Notes under the pieces: model-generated
Told to the model about the DNA's origin: nothing
Seen by the model: the letters and a program-made list of their open reading frames with translations, nothing else
Databases searched by the model: none
Translations under genes and position numbers: made by a program
Shown: positions 6,977 to 14,286 of the stretch, one piece after another
Layout: every line of letters begins with the position of its first letter
Numbering within the stretch: position 1 is the first letter of the stretch
Assembly: GCA_002403115.1 (NCBI GenBank)
Contig: DHHE01000072.1
Span: forward strand, 3,383 to 23,704
Direction of reading: 5' to 3'
DNA length: 20,322 nt
Source: a bacterium UBP2_UBA4780
Lineage (GTDB): Bacteria > Edwardsbacteria > AC1 > EtOH8

Positions 6977-7870
6977 CTAGTGCGCCCGCCGGGCGCGCAT
7001 CCGGAAGAAACGGTGAAGCTTGGGCACGAAGTCCTCGTCCCCGGTGACGCTCACCAGGTCCACGCCGCGGGTCTTGAGCAGCCGCTCGGTCCGGGCCCGC
7101 TGCAGGGCCTGGTGCCTTTGGTAGCCCTCGCGCAGCCGCCGGTCCGATGTGTCCACGGTGATGATCTCCCCGGTCTCCAGGTCCTCGAGGTCGGCCAGCC
7201 CGGCCGCCGGCAGCTCAAGCTCGGCCCGGTCGCGGACGGCCACCGCCACCAGGTCGTGCCTGCGGGCGGCCACCCCCAGCGGGACCTCAAACCGGTCCGG
7301 AGAGAATCCCGGCCCGGCGAAATCGCTGATGAATATGACGACGGCCCGGCGCTTCAGCAAGCGCATCAGGAACTCCAGGGCGGCGCCCGGCCCGGTGCCG
7401 CGGCTGGCCGGCTCGAAGGCCAGGATGTCGCGGATCAGCCGCATGACGTGCATCCGGCCCTTTCGCGGCGGCACGAATTTCTCCGGCCTATCGGTGAAGA
7501 AAAGCAGGCCCACCTTGTCGTTGTTGCGCACCGCCGAGAAGGCCAGGGTGGCCGCCGCCTGGGCCGCCTGTTCCAGCTTGAACCGGCCCCGGGTGCCGAA
7601 GTGGGCCGAGCCCGAGGCGTCGACGCAGAGGATGACCGTCAGCTCCCGCTCCTCCACGAACTTCCTGACGTAGGGCCGGCCCATGCGGGCGGTCACCCGC
7701 CAGTCGATGGAGCGGACGTCGTCCCCCGGCAGGTACTCGCGGACGTCCACGAACTCCAGGCCGGTGCCCTTGAAGGTGGACCGGTACTCGCCGGCGAAGG
7801 TGGTGTTGACGATCCGCCTTGTCCTGATCTCTATCCGGCGGAGCTTCTTTACGAAGTCGGCTGATAACAT
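6977..7870 (-). CDS. DUF58 protein (VWA-like partner of MoxR)
   Basis: 297 aa from the ATG at 7870. The family hallmark is strong: RRIEIRTRRIVN, FAGEYRSTFKGTGLEF, REYLPGDDVRSIDWRVTARMG, and then a VWA-like core with MIDAS-like D84-x-S86-x-S88. DUF58 proteins are encoded next to moxR almost everywhere and are presumed MoxR clients or co-chaperones. The reading frame stays open to 8008, but the additional 46 residues are encoded by a palindromic intergenic repeat. Homologues begin shortly before KKLRRIEIRTRR, so 7870 is the likely start. No Shine-Dalgarno sequence precedes it, because the repeat ends 4 bp upstream. The gene lies between moxR and the IMPACT gene. Confidence 0.9.
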   Translation of the reverse strand: MLSADFVKKLRRIEIRTRRIVNTTFAGEYRSTFKGTGLEFVDVREYLPGDDVRSIDWRVTARMGRPYVRKFVEERELTVILCVDASGSAHFGTRGRFKLEQAAQAAATLAFSAVRNNDKVGLLFFTDRPEKFVPPRKGRMHVMRLIRDILAFEPASRGTGPGAALEFLMRLLKRRAVVIFISDFAGPGFSPDRFEVPLGVAARRHDLVAVAVRDRAELELPAAGLADLEDLETGEIITVDTSDRRLREGYQRHQALQRARTERLLKTRGVDLVSVTGDEDFVPKLHRFFRMRARRAH

Positions 7871-7874
7871 ATAA

Positions 7875-8009
7875 AATGCTAATATCGAAATACTAAATCC
7901 GAAAGCCGAAGCAAATGCGAATAACCAATATCTAAGTACAAAGTAGGCCGGTGAGTTTTGCTTGGTGATTCGATCTTGGGGGTTGTTTCGTTTTTCGATA
8001 TTCGGCATT
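7875..8009. repeat. AT-rich palindromic intergenic repeat element
   Basis: About 135 bp between moxR and DUF58 with imperfect terminal inverted repeats: 7875-7893 (AATGCTAATATCGAAATAC) and 7990-8009, whose reverse complement is AATGCCGAATATCGAAAAAC. The interior continues with CCGAAAGCCGAA-type words. Base composition is far lower in GC than either flanking gene. The style (GAATATCGAA ends, no gene) is that of small mobile intergenic palindromes common in environmental bacterial genomes. It fills almost the entire gap between the two cotranscribed genes. Confidence 0.75.
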
Positions 8010-8023
8010 AGGGATTCTTGGAA

Positions 8024-9022
8024 TCACGGCACCTCGATCCCGGCCAGGATCTTCCGGATGACGTCGTCGGTGGTCACCTCCTCGGCCTCGGCCTCGTAGG
8101 TCAGGATGATGCGGTGCCGCAGGACGTCGGCCGCCAGCTCCTTGATGTCCTCGGGGATGACGAAGCCGCGGCGCTTGAGAAAGGCCATGGCCCGGGCGGT
8201 GGTGGTCAGATAGATGGAGGCCCGGGGCGAGGCTCCGAAGCGGATCAGTGGCCGAAGCTCGGGCAGGCCGTGCTTCTCCGGCTCCCGGGTGGCGAACACC
8301 AGGTCCAGGATGTAGTCCTTGATCTTGGCGTCGACGTAGATCCTCTTGCACAGCTCCCTGGCCTCGGCCATCTCCTTGGGCGACACCACCGGCTTGATCT
8401 GGGGCTCGCCCTGGACCGCGATCCGCTCCACGATCTCCCGCTCCTCGTCCCTGCTGGGGTAAGTGACCTTGAGTTTGAGGAGGAAGCGGTCCAGCTGGGC
8501 CTCGGGCAGGGGATAGGTGCCCTCCTGCTCGATGGGGTTCTGGGTGGCCAGCACCATGAAGGGGTCGTCCAGCTTGAAGGTCTGGCCGCCGATGGTCACC
8601 TGCCGCTCCTGCATGGCCTCCAGCAGGGCGCTCTGCACCTTGGGCGGGGTGCGGTTGATCTCGTCGGCCAGGATCAGGTTGGAGAAGATGGGGCCCCGGC
8701 TGGTGACGAACTCGCCGGTCTTCTGGTTGTAGATCTGGGTGCCGATGATGTCGGCCGGCAGGAGGTCGGGGGTGAACTGGATGCGCTGGAACCCGGCCCT
8801 GACGGCCGCCGCCAGGGCGCGCACCGCGTAGGTCTTGGCCAGCCCGGGCACGCCCTCGATCAGCAGGTGGCCTCCGGCCAGCAGGCCCACCAGCATCCGG
8901 CTGACCAGGTACTGCTGGCCGACGATGGCCCGGCCCACCTCGGCCGTCACCGTCTGGGCGATGGCGCTTTTTCTCTCGATCTCCTGGCCTATCTTCTGGA
9001 TGTCCTCGCCGTAGTTCTCCAT
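8024..9022 (-). CDS. moxR: MoxR-family AAA+ ATPase
   Basis: 332 aa, the normal length. Walker A is EGVPGLAKT (56-64) and Walker B LILADE (116-121), followed by INRTPPKVQSALLEAMQERQV, diagnostic of the MoxR/RavA group. MoxR ATPases act as chaperone-like motors with VWA/DUF58 proteins. Here the gene leads an operon encoding DUF58, BatA and BatBC, the expected partners. The start at 9022 has GGAGG (9028-9032) 5 nt upstream. The likely promoter is at 9420-9448, giving an unusually long leader (about 390 nt) of repeat sequence. Confidence 0.96.
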   Translation of the reverse strand: MENYGEDIQKIGQEIERKSAIAQTVTAEVGRAIVGQQYLVSRMLVGLLAGGHLLIEGVPGLAKTYAVRALAAAVRAGFQRIQFTPDLLPADIIGTQIYNQKTGEFVTSRGPIFSNLILADEINRTPPKVQSALLEAMQERQVTIGGQTFKLDDPFMVLATQNPIEQEGTYPLPEAQLDRFLLKLKVTYPSRDEEREIVERIAVQGEPQIKPVVSPKEMAEARELCKRIYVDAKIKDYILDLVFATREPEKHGLPELRPLIRFGASPRASIYLTTTARAMAFLKRRGFVIPEDIKELAADVLRHRIILTYEAEAEEVTTDDVIRKILAGIEVP

Positions 9023-9052
9023 GGCTGCCTCCGTTTTTCAGTCTGGTTCCTT

Positions 9053-9400
9053 TTACCGCAGAGAACGCAAAGCCCGTTCTTGTTGTATTTGGCTCCTCGG
9101 CTTTTCTCTGCGCCTGTGAGAAAGGTGCCTGTACTCCCGAAGGATTTTATCCCGAAGGATTGAGGGCCGGGAACGACACGCCGTTGAAAGCCTCTGCGCC
9201 TCTGCGGGAGAAAAGCCTGGATTCCCGTTTTCACGGGAATGACACCAAGTGAAACAGCCTCTGCGCCTCGCCCGGCCTGTCCGCCGCACAAGGCTTTGGC
9301 AGGCGGGCGCCATAGCCTGCCGCAATGAATGCCTGCTTTGGGCGACGGCGTCTGCGGGAGAAAAAGAATGGCAGACCATGTCGTTGCCACAGCCGGCATC
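9053..9400. repeat. Mosaic of short intergenic repeats between moxR and feoAB (no gene)
   Basis: The 451-bp gap 9023-9473 holds no credible gene. It contains inverted CGCAGAGA/TCTCTGCG words (9057-9064, 9105-9112) and a doubled TCCCGAAGGATT (9135-9146, 9150-9161). CCTCTGCGCCTC occurs twice (9191-9202, 9258-9269), as does TCTGCGGGAGAAAA (9201-9214, 9351-9364). An 8-bp hairpin on ATTCCCGT/ACGGGAAT lies at 9221-9240, and a GC-rich CCGCC/GGCGG palindrome follows. These are typical low-complexity, possibly mobile, intergenic repeat families. Open frames across the region are built from these repeats and show no gene-like features. Confidence 0.75.
9270..9350. mobile_element. 81-bp palindromic insert interrupting a second copy of a 24-bp repeat
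   Basis: The intact word CCTCTGCGCC-TC-TGCGGGAGAAAA is at 9191-9214. A second copy is split: its left part ends at 9269, its right part begins at 9351, and TC is present on both sides. The 81 bp between contain GTCCGCC and GGCGGGC arms and further GCCTGC words. The simplest reading is insertion of a REP-like palindrome with a 2-bp target duplication. Confidence 0.5.
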
Positions 9401-9419
9401 TTCCACCATCCGCCCTTAT

Positions 9420-9448
9420 ATTATAATCAAAAATGGCTTTTTCGTCAA
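9420..9448 (-). promoter_or_regulatory. Sigma-70-type promoter upstream of the moxR/bat operon
   Basis: On the minus strand, TTGACG (9443-9448) and TATAAT (9420-9425) are separated by exactly 17 nt of AT-rich sequence. The promoter begins 25 bp past the feoAB stop and points towards moxR. The predicted start is near 9413. It is the only strong promoter match seen between feoAB and moxR, so it probably drives the whole moxR-bat operon. Confidence 0.75.
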
Positions 9449-9473
9449 TAAAAACCGTATCCCTCGCGTACGA

Positions 9474-11405
9474 TCACCAAACTGTCTTCACCAGCCAGCC
9501 GACCAGCGTCGCCCAGGCGAACGAGATGGCGACCACCCTGAGCGCCGTCCGCCAGCCGGCCTCGCGCAGGGCCACGAAGAAGGTGGCCAGGCACGGCAGA
9601 TAGAGGACCAGGAACAGCGAGGCCGTCACCGCCTGCTTGACCGTCAGGTGCAGGGGGAACAGCAGGGCTATGGAGATGTCCTTGCGCAGGAATCCGAACA
9701 GGATGACCGCGACCGACTCGGCCGGCAGGCCCAGCACCCCGGCCACCAGCGGGCGGGCCAGCCCCTCCAGCACGGCCAGGGCGCCGGCCATGTCCAGGAT
9801 GTTGACCGCCAGCACCCCCAGCACGATCAGGGGCGAGGCCTCCATGATGAACGAGCGGACCCGGAACCACAGCTTTCGCAGAAGCGTCCCCGGATGCGGC
9901 AGCTGGTAGGACGGTATCTCCATGACGATCTCCGGCGCCTCGCCCCGCAGCATCCGGTTGAGCACGACGCTGTTGACCACGGCCACCAGGGCCAGTATTC
10001 CGAACGCCAACAGCACGTAGTGGAACCCGAAAGGCGCCAGCAGGGAGACCATCATGGCCGATTGCGGCAGGCAGGGAGCGGCCATCAGCAGCAGGGCCAG
10101 GCCCAGGAAGCGCTCCCGGGGCGACTCCAGCACCCGCAGGGCCAGCACCCCCGGCACCTTGCAGCCGCAGCCCAGCACCAGGGGGATGGCGGCGTATCCG
10201 TGGAGCCCCAGCCGGTGCATGAAGCGGTCAAGAAGCACCGCCAGCCGCGGCAGGTAGCCCACGTCCTCCAGCACCCCCAGCACCAGGTAGAAGGCGAAGA
10301 TGTATGGCAGGACCAGGGCGATGGGGATGTAGACCCCGGTGGTCAGGGCCCCGAAGGACTCCATGAACTCCGGGCTGCGACCCAGAAGCAGGTGGTGCAG
10401 CGGCGTCCAGGGGACCAGGCCCACCAGCCAGCGGACAGCCGGGCCGTAGACATGCTGGAAGAACGGGTCGAACAGGTGGTTGATCAGCCCCTCGCCCAAC
10501 AGCCGCACCGCGCCGAAGGTGAAGGCCAGCACGGCCGCGGCCATCATAAAGCCGGAAAGCGGCCGCAGGCTGGCGTCCTCCAGCCGTTCCAGCAGGCTGG
10601 GATGCTTGTGGACGATCCTCTGGACCTCCTGACTGATGTGCCCGATGATGTGCCAGCGCTCCTTGTGATCGATGGGCTTCATGGCCGGGGGCGCTATCTG
10701 GCCGTCCATGGCCCTCTCCACCGAGCGGACTATGTCCTTCAAACCCTGCCCGGTCACCGCCACCACCGGGATCACCGGCACCTTCAGCCGTTTGGAAAGC
10801 TCGCCGGTGTCTATCTCGATGCCCTTGCGCCGGGCCAGGTCCCATTTGTTGAGGACCACCACCATGGGGATCCCCTGCTCCAGCAGCTCCAGGGTCAGGT
10901 AAAGGTTCCTCTCCAGGTTGGTGGAGTCCACCACGTTGACGATCAGGTCGGCTTCCCGACGGCGGCAGAAATCCCGGGCCACCTCCTCGGCCTTGCAGGT
11001 GGCCTCCAGGCTGTAGGTGCCGGGGACGTCGACCAGCTCGGCCCGGCGCTCCCCGGCCTGAACCGTGCCCTTGGTGTACTCCACCGTGGTCCCGCCGTAG
11101 TTGGCTGTGATCACCCCCAGCCCGGTCAGCCGGGAGAAGACCACGCTCTTCCCGACGTTGGGGTTTCCGAACAGGAGGACCCGGAAGATGCGCGGAACGA
11201 CCAGCACCCGGGCGGCCATGCCCCGGCCCAGGGCCACCTGGCAGCCGCCCAGGGCCACCACCACCGGCCCGTTGTCCGAGACCTTGCGCACCGAAACCCC
11301 CGGCCTCAGCCCCAGGCGCTCCAGGCGGTGCTCCAGCCCGTGCCCGGCCTCGATCCGCTTGACCTCGGCCTCCTCGCCGTTTCGCAATGTCGCCAGAGTC
11401 GTCAT
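9474..11405 (-). CDS. feoB: FeoA-FeoB fusion, ferrous iron transporter
   Basis: 643 aa. Residues 1-70 are a FeoA-type SH3-like domain (LATLRNGEEAEVKRIEAGHG, ERLGLRPG). They join directly to a FeoB G domain: G1 GNPNVGKS (80-87), G2 GGTTVEY (104-110), G3 DVPG (126-129), G4 NKWD (186-189). A polytopic membrane domain follows with the Gate-type GCGCKVPG motif and a second Cys region (PCLPQSAMM). FeoB imports Fe(II) across the inner membrane, dependent on its GTPase. The chain is shorter than the roughly 770 aa of E. coli FeoB even with FeoA attached, so it belongs to a compact variant. It lies 47 bp after the DA1-like peptidase gene with a poor RBS, as the distal gene of the Fur-family/znu operon. 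Confidence 0.93.
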   Translation of the reverse strand: MTTLATLRNGEEAEVKRIEAGHGLEHRLERLGLRPGVSVRKVSDNGPVVVALGGCQVALGRGMAARVLVVPRIFRVLLFGNPNVGKSVVFSRLTGLGVITANYGGTTVEYTKGTVQAGERRAELVDVPGTYSLEATCKAEEVARDFCRRREADLIVNVVDSTNLERNLYLTLELLEQGIPMVVVLNKWDLARRKGIEIDTGELSKRLKVPVIPVVAVTGQGLKDIVRSVERAMDGQIAPPAMKPIDHKERWHIIGHISQEVQRIVHKHPSLLERLEDASLRPLSGFMMAAAVLAFTFGAVRLLGEGLINHLFDPFFQHVYGPAVRWLVGLVPWTPLHHLLLGRSPEFMESFGALTTGVYIPIALVLPYIFAFYLVLGVLEDVGYLPRLAVLLDRFMHRLGLHGYAAIPLVLGCGCKVPGVLALRVLESPRERFLGLALLLMAAPCLPQSAMMVSLLAPFGFHYVLLAFGILALVAVVNSVVLNRMLRGEAPEIVMEIPSYQLPHPGTLLRKLWFRVRSFIMEASPLIVLGVLAVNILDMAGALAVLEGLARPLVAGVLGLPAESVAVILFGFLRKDISIALLFPLHLTVKQAVTASLFLVLYLPCLATFFVALREAGWRTALRVVAISFAWATLVGWLVKTVW

Positions 11406-11452
11406 ATGCTAATAGAAATCCGCTGGTTTTCATCCGGCCTGATGCCGTCCTG

Positions 11453-12559
11453 TCATCTCCTGTTCTTCGACCGGGCGTCTGCGCTGTTGAGCTTGGCCAT
11501 GTGGTCCAGCACGGCCTTCATTCCCCCATCCCGGTCCAGCTCCAGGAATTTTTGGAACCCCTTGACGTAGTCCGGGTCGACAACGTTCAGCTTGTCGGTA
11601 TTGAGGGCCTCCTGCCCCCAGTGTTTGTTCATCACCGCCGAGAGGTACTGGGCGAATCCCTCCACCGCCTGCTTGTGCTTGGCCCCGGCGACATTTGGAT
11701 AGCGCGCCTGGTTGATGTCGTGGGCCAGCTCGTGGGCGGCCACGTCGCGGAGCCGCTCCGGGGAGAGGTGCGACAGGACGTAGATGCGGTACTCGGCGCT
11801 CAACACCCGGCCGCTTCCCTGCTCCACCGTGCCCTTGTAATGATAGTATCCGTTCTCGTGCATCGTTCGGTGCCCCACGACCCCGGAGAGCTCCCTGGCG
11901 TCCACCAGCTTTAAACCGATCTCGTGCTCCGTCTTGAGCTTCAGCCTATCCGCCATGTCCTTCCGCACCTGGTCGAAGATCCGCTGGGCCTCTGCCTGGT
12001 CGACCACCGCCCCCTCCAGGCATTTTTTGCAGATGGTGCGTCCGTCGTCCAGCTCGACCTCGGCCCCGGGCAGCTGGCAGCCCAGGCATCGCGGCAGCTT
12101 GGCGCAGGCCTGGCAGTATCTGTGGTCCGCAATCTCGGTCCAGGCCTCCATGGGCTGGCCGCAGATGGCGCACTTGGGCAGGCTCTGCCGGTAGCAGTCG
12201 CGGCAGCAGTAAAGCTTGCCCTCCTGGTCCTTGAGGCCGCCCTTGACCGGCTTCCCGCAAGTGCCGCACTTGGGCAGGGACTGCTCGAAGCATTCCTGGG
12301 AGCAGTAGTAGCGGCCGTTATGCTTCAGGTATTCGCCCTTGAGCCCCTTGCCGGCCGACACCGGCTGGCCGCAGGTGCCGCACTTGGGCAGCAGGGCGCC
12401 CAGGCATGCCTGGGTGCAGACTATCTTGCCCTCGTACTCGATGTAGGCCCCCTTGATCTTCTTGCCGCAGACGAAACAGCGCAGCGGGTCCTCGGCCGAT
12501 GAAACCGAGAACAGGAAAGCCAGGCACAGGGCCGAAAGAAGTATTCTTCTGGGCATCAT
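11453..12559 (-). CDS. Secreted Zn-ribbon (LIM-like) protein with DA1-like metallopeptidase domain
   Basis: 368 aa. A signal peptide (about 1-22) is followed by five consecutive four-cysteine modules: C28/31/48/52, C60/63/86/90, C98/101/118/122, C130/133/149/152 and C158/161/177/180. Each is CxxC-x15-22-CxxC or CxxxC, like half LIM domains. The C-terminal half carries AAHELAH (HExxH at 276-280), then YPNV and VEGFAQYL (E300 as third zinc ligand). That order matches the DA1-like peptidase domain (PF12315), best known from plant LIM-DA1 proteases. The predicted activity is a zinc endopeptidase in the envelope; the substrate is unknown. It starts 7 bp after the znuB stop, with its RBS (GAGG) inside the end of znuB; the second ATG at 12556 has the better spacing. 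Linkage to Zn import fits its demand for zinc. Confidence 0.8.
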   Translation of the reverse strand: MMPRRILLSALCLAFLFSVSSAEDPLRCFVCGKKIKGAYIEYEGKIVCTQACLGALLPKCGTCGQPVSAGKGLKGEYLKHNGRYYCSQECFEQSLPKCGTCGKPVKGGLKDQEGKLYCCRDCYRQSLPKCAICGQPMEAWTEIADHRYCQACAKLPRCLGCQLPGAEVELDDGRTICKKCLEGAVVDQAEAQRIFDQVRKDMADRLKLKTEHEIGLKLVDARELSGVVGHRTMHENGYYHYKGTVEQGSGRVLSAEYRIYVLSHLSPERLRDVAAHELAHDINQARYPNVAGAKHKQAVEGFAQYLSAVMNKHWGQEALNTDKLNVVDPDYVKGFQKFLELDRDGGMKAVLDHMAKLNSADARSKNRR

Positions 12560-12566
12560 AAAAACC

Positions 12567-13397
12567 TCATTTCCTTCTAAACGCCAGGGTAACCAGGAAG
12601 AAACCCATGGCGATGATGACGATGGTGGCTCCGGAGGCCGTGCCCCAGTAGTACGATGCCGCCAGGCCGGCCACGCCGGAGGCCAGGCTGATCCCCACCG
12701 CCAGCCACAGGTACTGGCGGGAGTCTTTGGCCAGGTTGCGGGCGGCGGCCGCCGGCAGGATCAGAAGCGAGTTGATCACCAGCAGCCCCACCCACTGAAT
12801 TGATATGGTGACGGCCGCGGCCACCAGGGCGGCGAAGGCTCCCTGCCACAGCTCCTCCCGCACCCCCCGGCTCCGGGCCAGCGGCCGGTTGAACCCTGCC
12901 AGGACGATGCGGTTGTAGGAAAACGCCAGGAAGGCGATGGCCACCATCGTCAGGGCGGCCAGCCACCACAGGTCGGGCCGGGTGATGCCCAGGATGTCGC
13001 CGATGAGGAACCGGGTGTACCTGGCGAAACCGCCTCCCCGCGACAGCAGCACCACGCCCAGGGCCACGGCGAAGGCCATGAACAGCCCGATGATGGTGTC
13101 GGCCGAGGCCGCCGCCATCCTCTGCACCCGGATGATGGCCAGGGCCAGCAGCACGGCGAAGGCCGCCATGGCCCAGACCGGGTTTCCCAGCCCCAGAAGA
13201 ATGCCGATGGCTATCCCGGTCAGGGCGGCGTGGCCGATGGCGTCCGAGAAGAACGACATCTGGGCGCTGACTACGATCGAGCCCAGCATCCCGTAGAGCA
13301 CTCCCAGCATCAGGACCGCGGCCAGGGCGTTCCGCATGAACCCGAACTGCAGCCATTCCAACGGCCCTGACGCGACCCAAGACTCCCAGCCGGTCAC
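12567..13397 (-). CDS. znuB: ZnuB-type metal ABC transporter permease
   Basis: 276 aa from the GTG at 13397. It is a polytopic ABC-3 family permease with the conserved stretch SFFSDAIGHAALTGIAIG and later QWVGLLVINSLLILPAAAARNLA. This family imports Zn(II) or Mn(II). The GTG start overlaps the znuC stop by 4 bp (GTGA) and has GGAGG about 10 nt upstream. The longer frame from 13427 would overlap znuC by 34 bp and lacks an RBS. Zinc is the likelier substrate because of the Fur-family gene and the cysteine-rich peptidase in the same operon. No periplasmic binding protein gene is present in the window. Confidence 0.9.
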   Translation of the reverse strand: MTGWESWVASGPLEWLQFGFMRNALAAVLMLGVLYGMLGSIVVSAQMSFFSDAIGHAALTGIAIGILLGLGNPVWAMAAFAVLLALAIIRVQRMAAASADTIIGLFMAFAVALGVVLLSRGGGFARYTRFLIGDILGITRPDLWWLAALTMVAIAFLAFSYNRIVLAGFNRPLARSRGVREELWQGAFAALVAAAVTISIQWVGLLVINSLLILPAAAARNLAKDSRQYLWLAVGISLASGVAGLAASYYWGTASGATIVIIAMGFFLVTLAFRRK

Positions 13398-14191
13398 GCC
13401 ACCCCCTCCAGTTTGCAGTCCACGCACCGTCCGCTCCGCCTCGGCTGGCCGGAGGCCTCCGCCGCCAGTTCCGGCCCGATGCCGAAGGCCTGCCTCACCC
13501 TGGGATCGGCCAGGACCTCGGCGGCCGGTCCCTGGACGATCACCGTCCGGTTTAGGAACACGATGCTGTCGGCGCGGCGGGCCGCCTGGGCCAGATCGTG
13601 GGTCACCAGGACCACCGAGAGGTGGTAGCGGTTGCGCAGGTCCGAAACCATCTGGTGGAAGCTCTCGATGCCGGCCGCGTCGATGCCGGAGACCGGCTCG
13701 TCCAGGAGCAGCAGGTCGGGGACCGGGGTGATGGCCAGTGCCAGCAACACCCTCTGCAGCTCGCCGCCGGATAGCTGGCCCACCCGGCGCCTGATCAGGT
13801 GCCCGGCCTCCACCGCCTCCAGCGACCGCTCCGCCTGCCCCACCAGACCCGGCCGGTGGCCCAACCAGGCCGGCCAGCGGCTCAGCGCCCCGGCGAACAG
13901 GTCCAGCACCGAGAGCGGCGCGGTGTGGTCGAACTCCAGTTTCTGGGGCACGTATCCCACCGCCGGCCGGTCGCGCCGCTGGTTTCCCGAATCCAGGAAG
14001 TGGACGTGCCCCGAGTGCGGCACCTCGCCCAGGATGGCGCGGAGCAGGGTGGTCTTGCCGGCGCCGTTTGGCCCGACCACCGCCGCCAGCTCGCCGCAGT
14101 GCAGGTGGAGGTCGACGTCGCGCAGCACCTCGCGGCCGCCGATGATGGCGCCCAGCTTGACGATCTTGGTGCAGCAGGCCCCGCAGGTCAT
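13394..14191 (-). CDS. znuC: ZnuC-type metal ABC transporter ATPase
   Basis: 265 aa from the ATG at 14191. Walker A GPNGAGKTT (40-48), ABC signature LSGGE (140-144), Walker B LLLLDEP (D164, E165) and switch His198 are all intact. Cysteines cluster at both ends (C3, C6, C7 in MTCGACCTKI; C256 and C259 in GRCVDCK), a pattern seen in some metal-transport ATPases that might sense or bind metal. The frame is open to 14212, but the additional residues MSILSNK are encoded by the adjacent palindromic repeat, so 14191 is preferred. No clear RBS precedes either start. It is the second gene of the operon, after the Fur-family regulator. Confidence 0.92.
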   Translation of the reverse strand: MTCGACCTKIVKLGAIIGGREVLRDVDLHLHCGELAAVVGPNGAGKTTLLRAILGEVPHSGHVHFLDSGNQRRDRPAVGYVPQKLEFDHTAPLSVLDLFAGALSRWPAWLGHRPGLVGQAERSLEAVEAGHLIRRRVGQLSGGELQRVLLALAITPVPDLLLLDEPVSGIDAAGIESFHQMVSDLRNRYHLSVVLVTHDLAQAARRADSIVFLNRTVIVQGPAAEVLADPRVRQAFGIGPELAAEASGQPRRSGRCVDCKLEGVA

Positions 14192-14198
14192 TTTATTT

Positions 14199-14265
14199 GA
14201 CAGGATTGACATGATCTATCGGGATTGGACAAATGCCATGGAAATGTGACCCTGTTAATCCTGTC
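14199..14265. repeat. Palindromic intergenic repeat between the Fur-family gene and znuC
   Basis: Inverted arms at 14199-14216 (GACAGGATTGACATGATC) and 14248-14265 (reverse complement GACAGGATTAACAGGGTC) match at 15 of 18 positions. The GACAGGATTAACAGG word is a very common small intergenic repeat in environmental genomes. The element fills most of the 95-bp gap and leaves no Shine-Dalgarno for znuC. As RNA it would form a hairpin within the operon transcript, possibly affecting the ratio of regulator to transporter. Confidence 0.7.
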
Positions 14266-14286
14266 CATGGTGATCAAACCCACCGG

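Noticed and set aside
7075..9400. Repeats considered as a possible CRISPR array
   Set aside because: Repeat units are of different types, inverted or split, and not evenly spaced; no cas gene is present.
9053..9409. Minus-strand frames of 118 and 136 aa between moxR and feoAB
   Set aside because: Built entirely from short intergenic repeats; two overlapping frames compete and neither has an RBS or recognisable motif.
9249..11570. Plus-strand frame of 773 aa opposite feoAB
   Set aside because: It lies antisense to a clear feoAB gene, is full of Gln/His/Gly/Pro low-complexity sequence, begins inside repeat sequence, and shows no domain. Long antisense frames are expected in GC-rich genes.
13398..13427. 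Upstream ATG for znuB giving 286 aa
   Set aside because: It overlaps znuC by 34 bp without an RBS; the GTG at 13397 with GTGA overlap and GGAGG is better.
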